Shown: positions 15,343 to 15,779 of the stretch, in pieces
How the letters are laid out: each line of letters begins with the position of its first letter
Numbering within the stretch: the first letter of the stretch is position 1
Assembly (NCBI GenBank): GCA_964388615.1
Contig: CAYMBG010000061.1
Location: 1 to 15,779 of the forward strand
Length of the DNA stretch: 15,779 nt
Direction of reading: 5' to 3'
DNA from: SLLW01 sp964388615
GTDB taxonomy: Bacteria; Bacteroidota; Rhodothermia; Balneolales; Natronogracilivirgulaceae
Position numbers and translations under genes: made by a program
The notes under the pieces: model-generated
Told to the model about the DNA's origin: nothing
Databases searched by the model: none
The model's input: the letters and a program-made list of their open reading frames with translations, nothing else

Positions 15343-15779
15343 ATGACCTCCCGAATCATTCGCTTTTTCCTCGAAAACAAACTGATCGCCCTGCTGCTGT
15401 TCCTGGCGCTGGCCGGATGGGGCATTTCCACGGCACCTTTCGATTGGGACATTGATCTGATCCCGCGCGACCCGGTGCCTGTGGATGCGATCCCGGACAT
15501 CGGTGATAATCAGCAGATTATCTTCACCGAGTGGCCCGGCCGGTCGCCGCAGGATATTGAGGATCAGATCACCTATCCACTCACTACACAACTTCTGGGC
15601 ATTCCGGGTGTGCGGACCATTCGCAGCAACTCCATGTTCGGTTTCTCGTCGATCAATATCATCTTTGAAGACGATATCGAATTCTACTGGAGCCGCTCCC
15701 GCATCCTTGAAAAACTGAATGCCCTTCCCGCCGACCTGCTGCCGGCGGACGTGCAGCCGGGACTCGGACCCGATGCCAC
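15343..15779 (+). CDS. cusA: CusA/CzcA-type heavy-metal RND efflux pump, N-terminal 145 residues
   Basis: ATG at 15343 opens a frame that runs off the right edge; 145 codons are visible. A first membrane helix (about residues 13-30, LIALLLFLALAGWGIS) is followed by the porter-domain start typical of the heavy-metal RND family: VDAIPDIGDNQQIIFTEWPG, DIEDQITYPLTTQLLGIPGV, SMFGFSSINIIFEDD, YWSRSRILEKLN and QPGLGPDA. The inner-membrane trimer uses the proton gradient to push Cu(I)/Ag(I), or divalent metals in Czc-type pumps, out through an adaptor and an outer-membrane channel. Those partner genes are not seen upstream and may lie beyond the edge. Substrate selectivity depends on residues outside the window; the copper context favours CusA. 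This frame is richer in G+C (about 57% by hand count over 15421-15779) than its neighbours. Confidence 0.9.
   Translation, partial: MTSRIIRFFLENKLIALLLFLALAGWGISTAPFDWDIDLIPRDPVPVDAIPDIGDNQQIIFTEWPGRSPQDIEDQITYPLTTQLLGIPGVRTIRSNSMFGFSSINIIFEDDIEFYWSRSRILEKLNALPADLLPADVQPGLGPDA

Noticed and set aside
1..15779. CRISPR array, toxin-antitoxin or phage-defence genes
   Set aside because: No regularly spaced repeat array and no protein with recognisable nuclease, toxin or defence motifs was found.

Overview
The window looks like chromosomal DNA from a Bacteroidota-related bacterium, most likely the Balneolota/Rhodothermota group. Three features point there: a type IX secretion C-terminal sorting domain with the NYPNPFNP signature; an 'alternate' GlmU-like sugar nucleotidyltransferase divergent from glmS; and a two-propeller (Reg_prop) sensor kinase. 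The lineage is inferred from gene content, since no rRNA is present. Spot counts put most of the window in the mid-40s % G+C, while the last 440 bases are richer.

Left part (1-6614, all + strand): the tail of a secreted type IX substrate ends at a good intrinsic terminator. It is followed by three closely spaced signalling genes: a LacI-family repressor, a soluble receiver plus histidine-kinase-like protein whose phospho-acceptor histidine is replaced by aspartate, and a 1167-residue membrane sensor kinase with 14 propeller blades, a Y_Y_Y domain and an intact kinase core. No DNA-binding response regulator is present. The LacI protein, or a distant partner, may therefore be the output.

Middle part (6615-10530): a tRNA-Leu(CAG) with its own terminator lies on the minus strand. 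Next come the divergently arranged GlmU-like gene (-) and glmS (+), which both serve UDP-N-acetylglucosamine synthesis.

Right part (10546-15779, + strand): this is a heavy-metal (probably copper) homeostasis module. It begins 15 bases after glmS with a regulator that fuses a CxxC heavy-metal-binding-like domain to an AraC-type DNA-binding domain. Next is a 207-base gap holding two near-identical 10-bp direct repeats exactly 21 bp apart, a good candidate operator. Then follow a CPC-type copper P-type ATPase (copA), a 24-residue membrane peptide too short for routine gene calling, a CopZ-like chaperone and an exported or membrane-anchored Cys/Met-rich protein. After a leader rich in inverted repeats comes the start of a CusA-type RND pump, cut off by the window edge. 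Read together: the AraC fusion senses cytosolic metal, CopZ carries it to CopA, CopA exports it to the periplasm, the Cys/Met-rich protein may bind it there, and the RND pump ejects it from the cell. The most novel parts are the fusion regulator with its putative operator, the tiny membrane peptide, the Cys/Met-rich protein and the His-to-Asp kinase-like protein.
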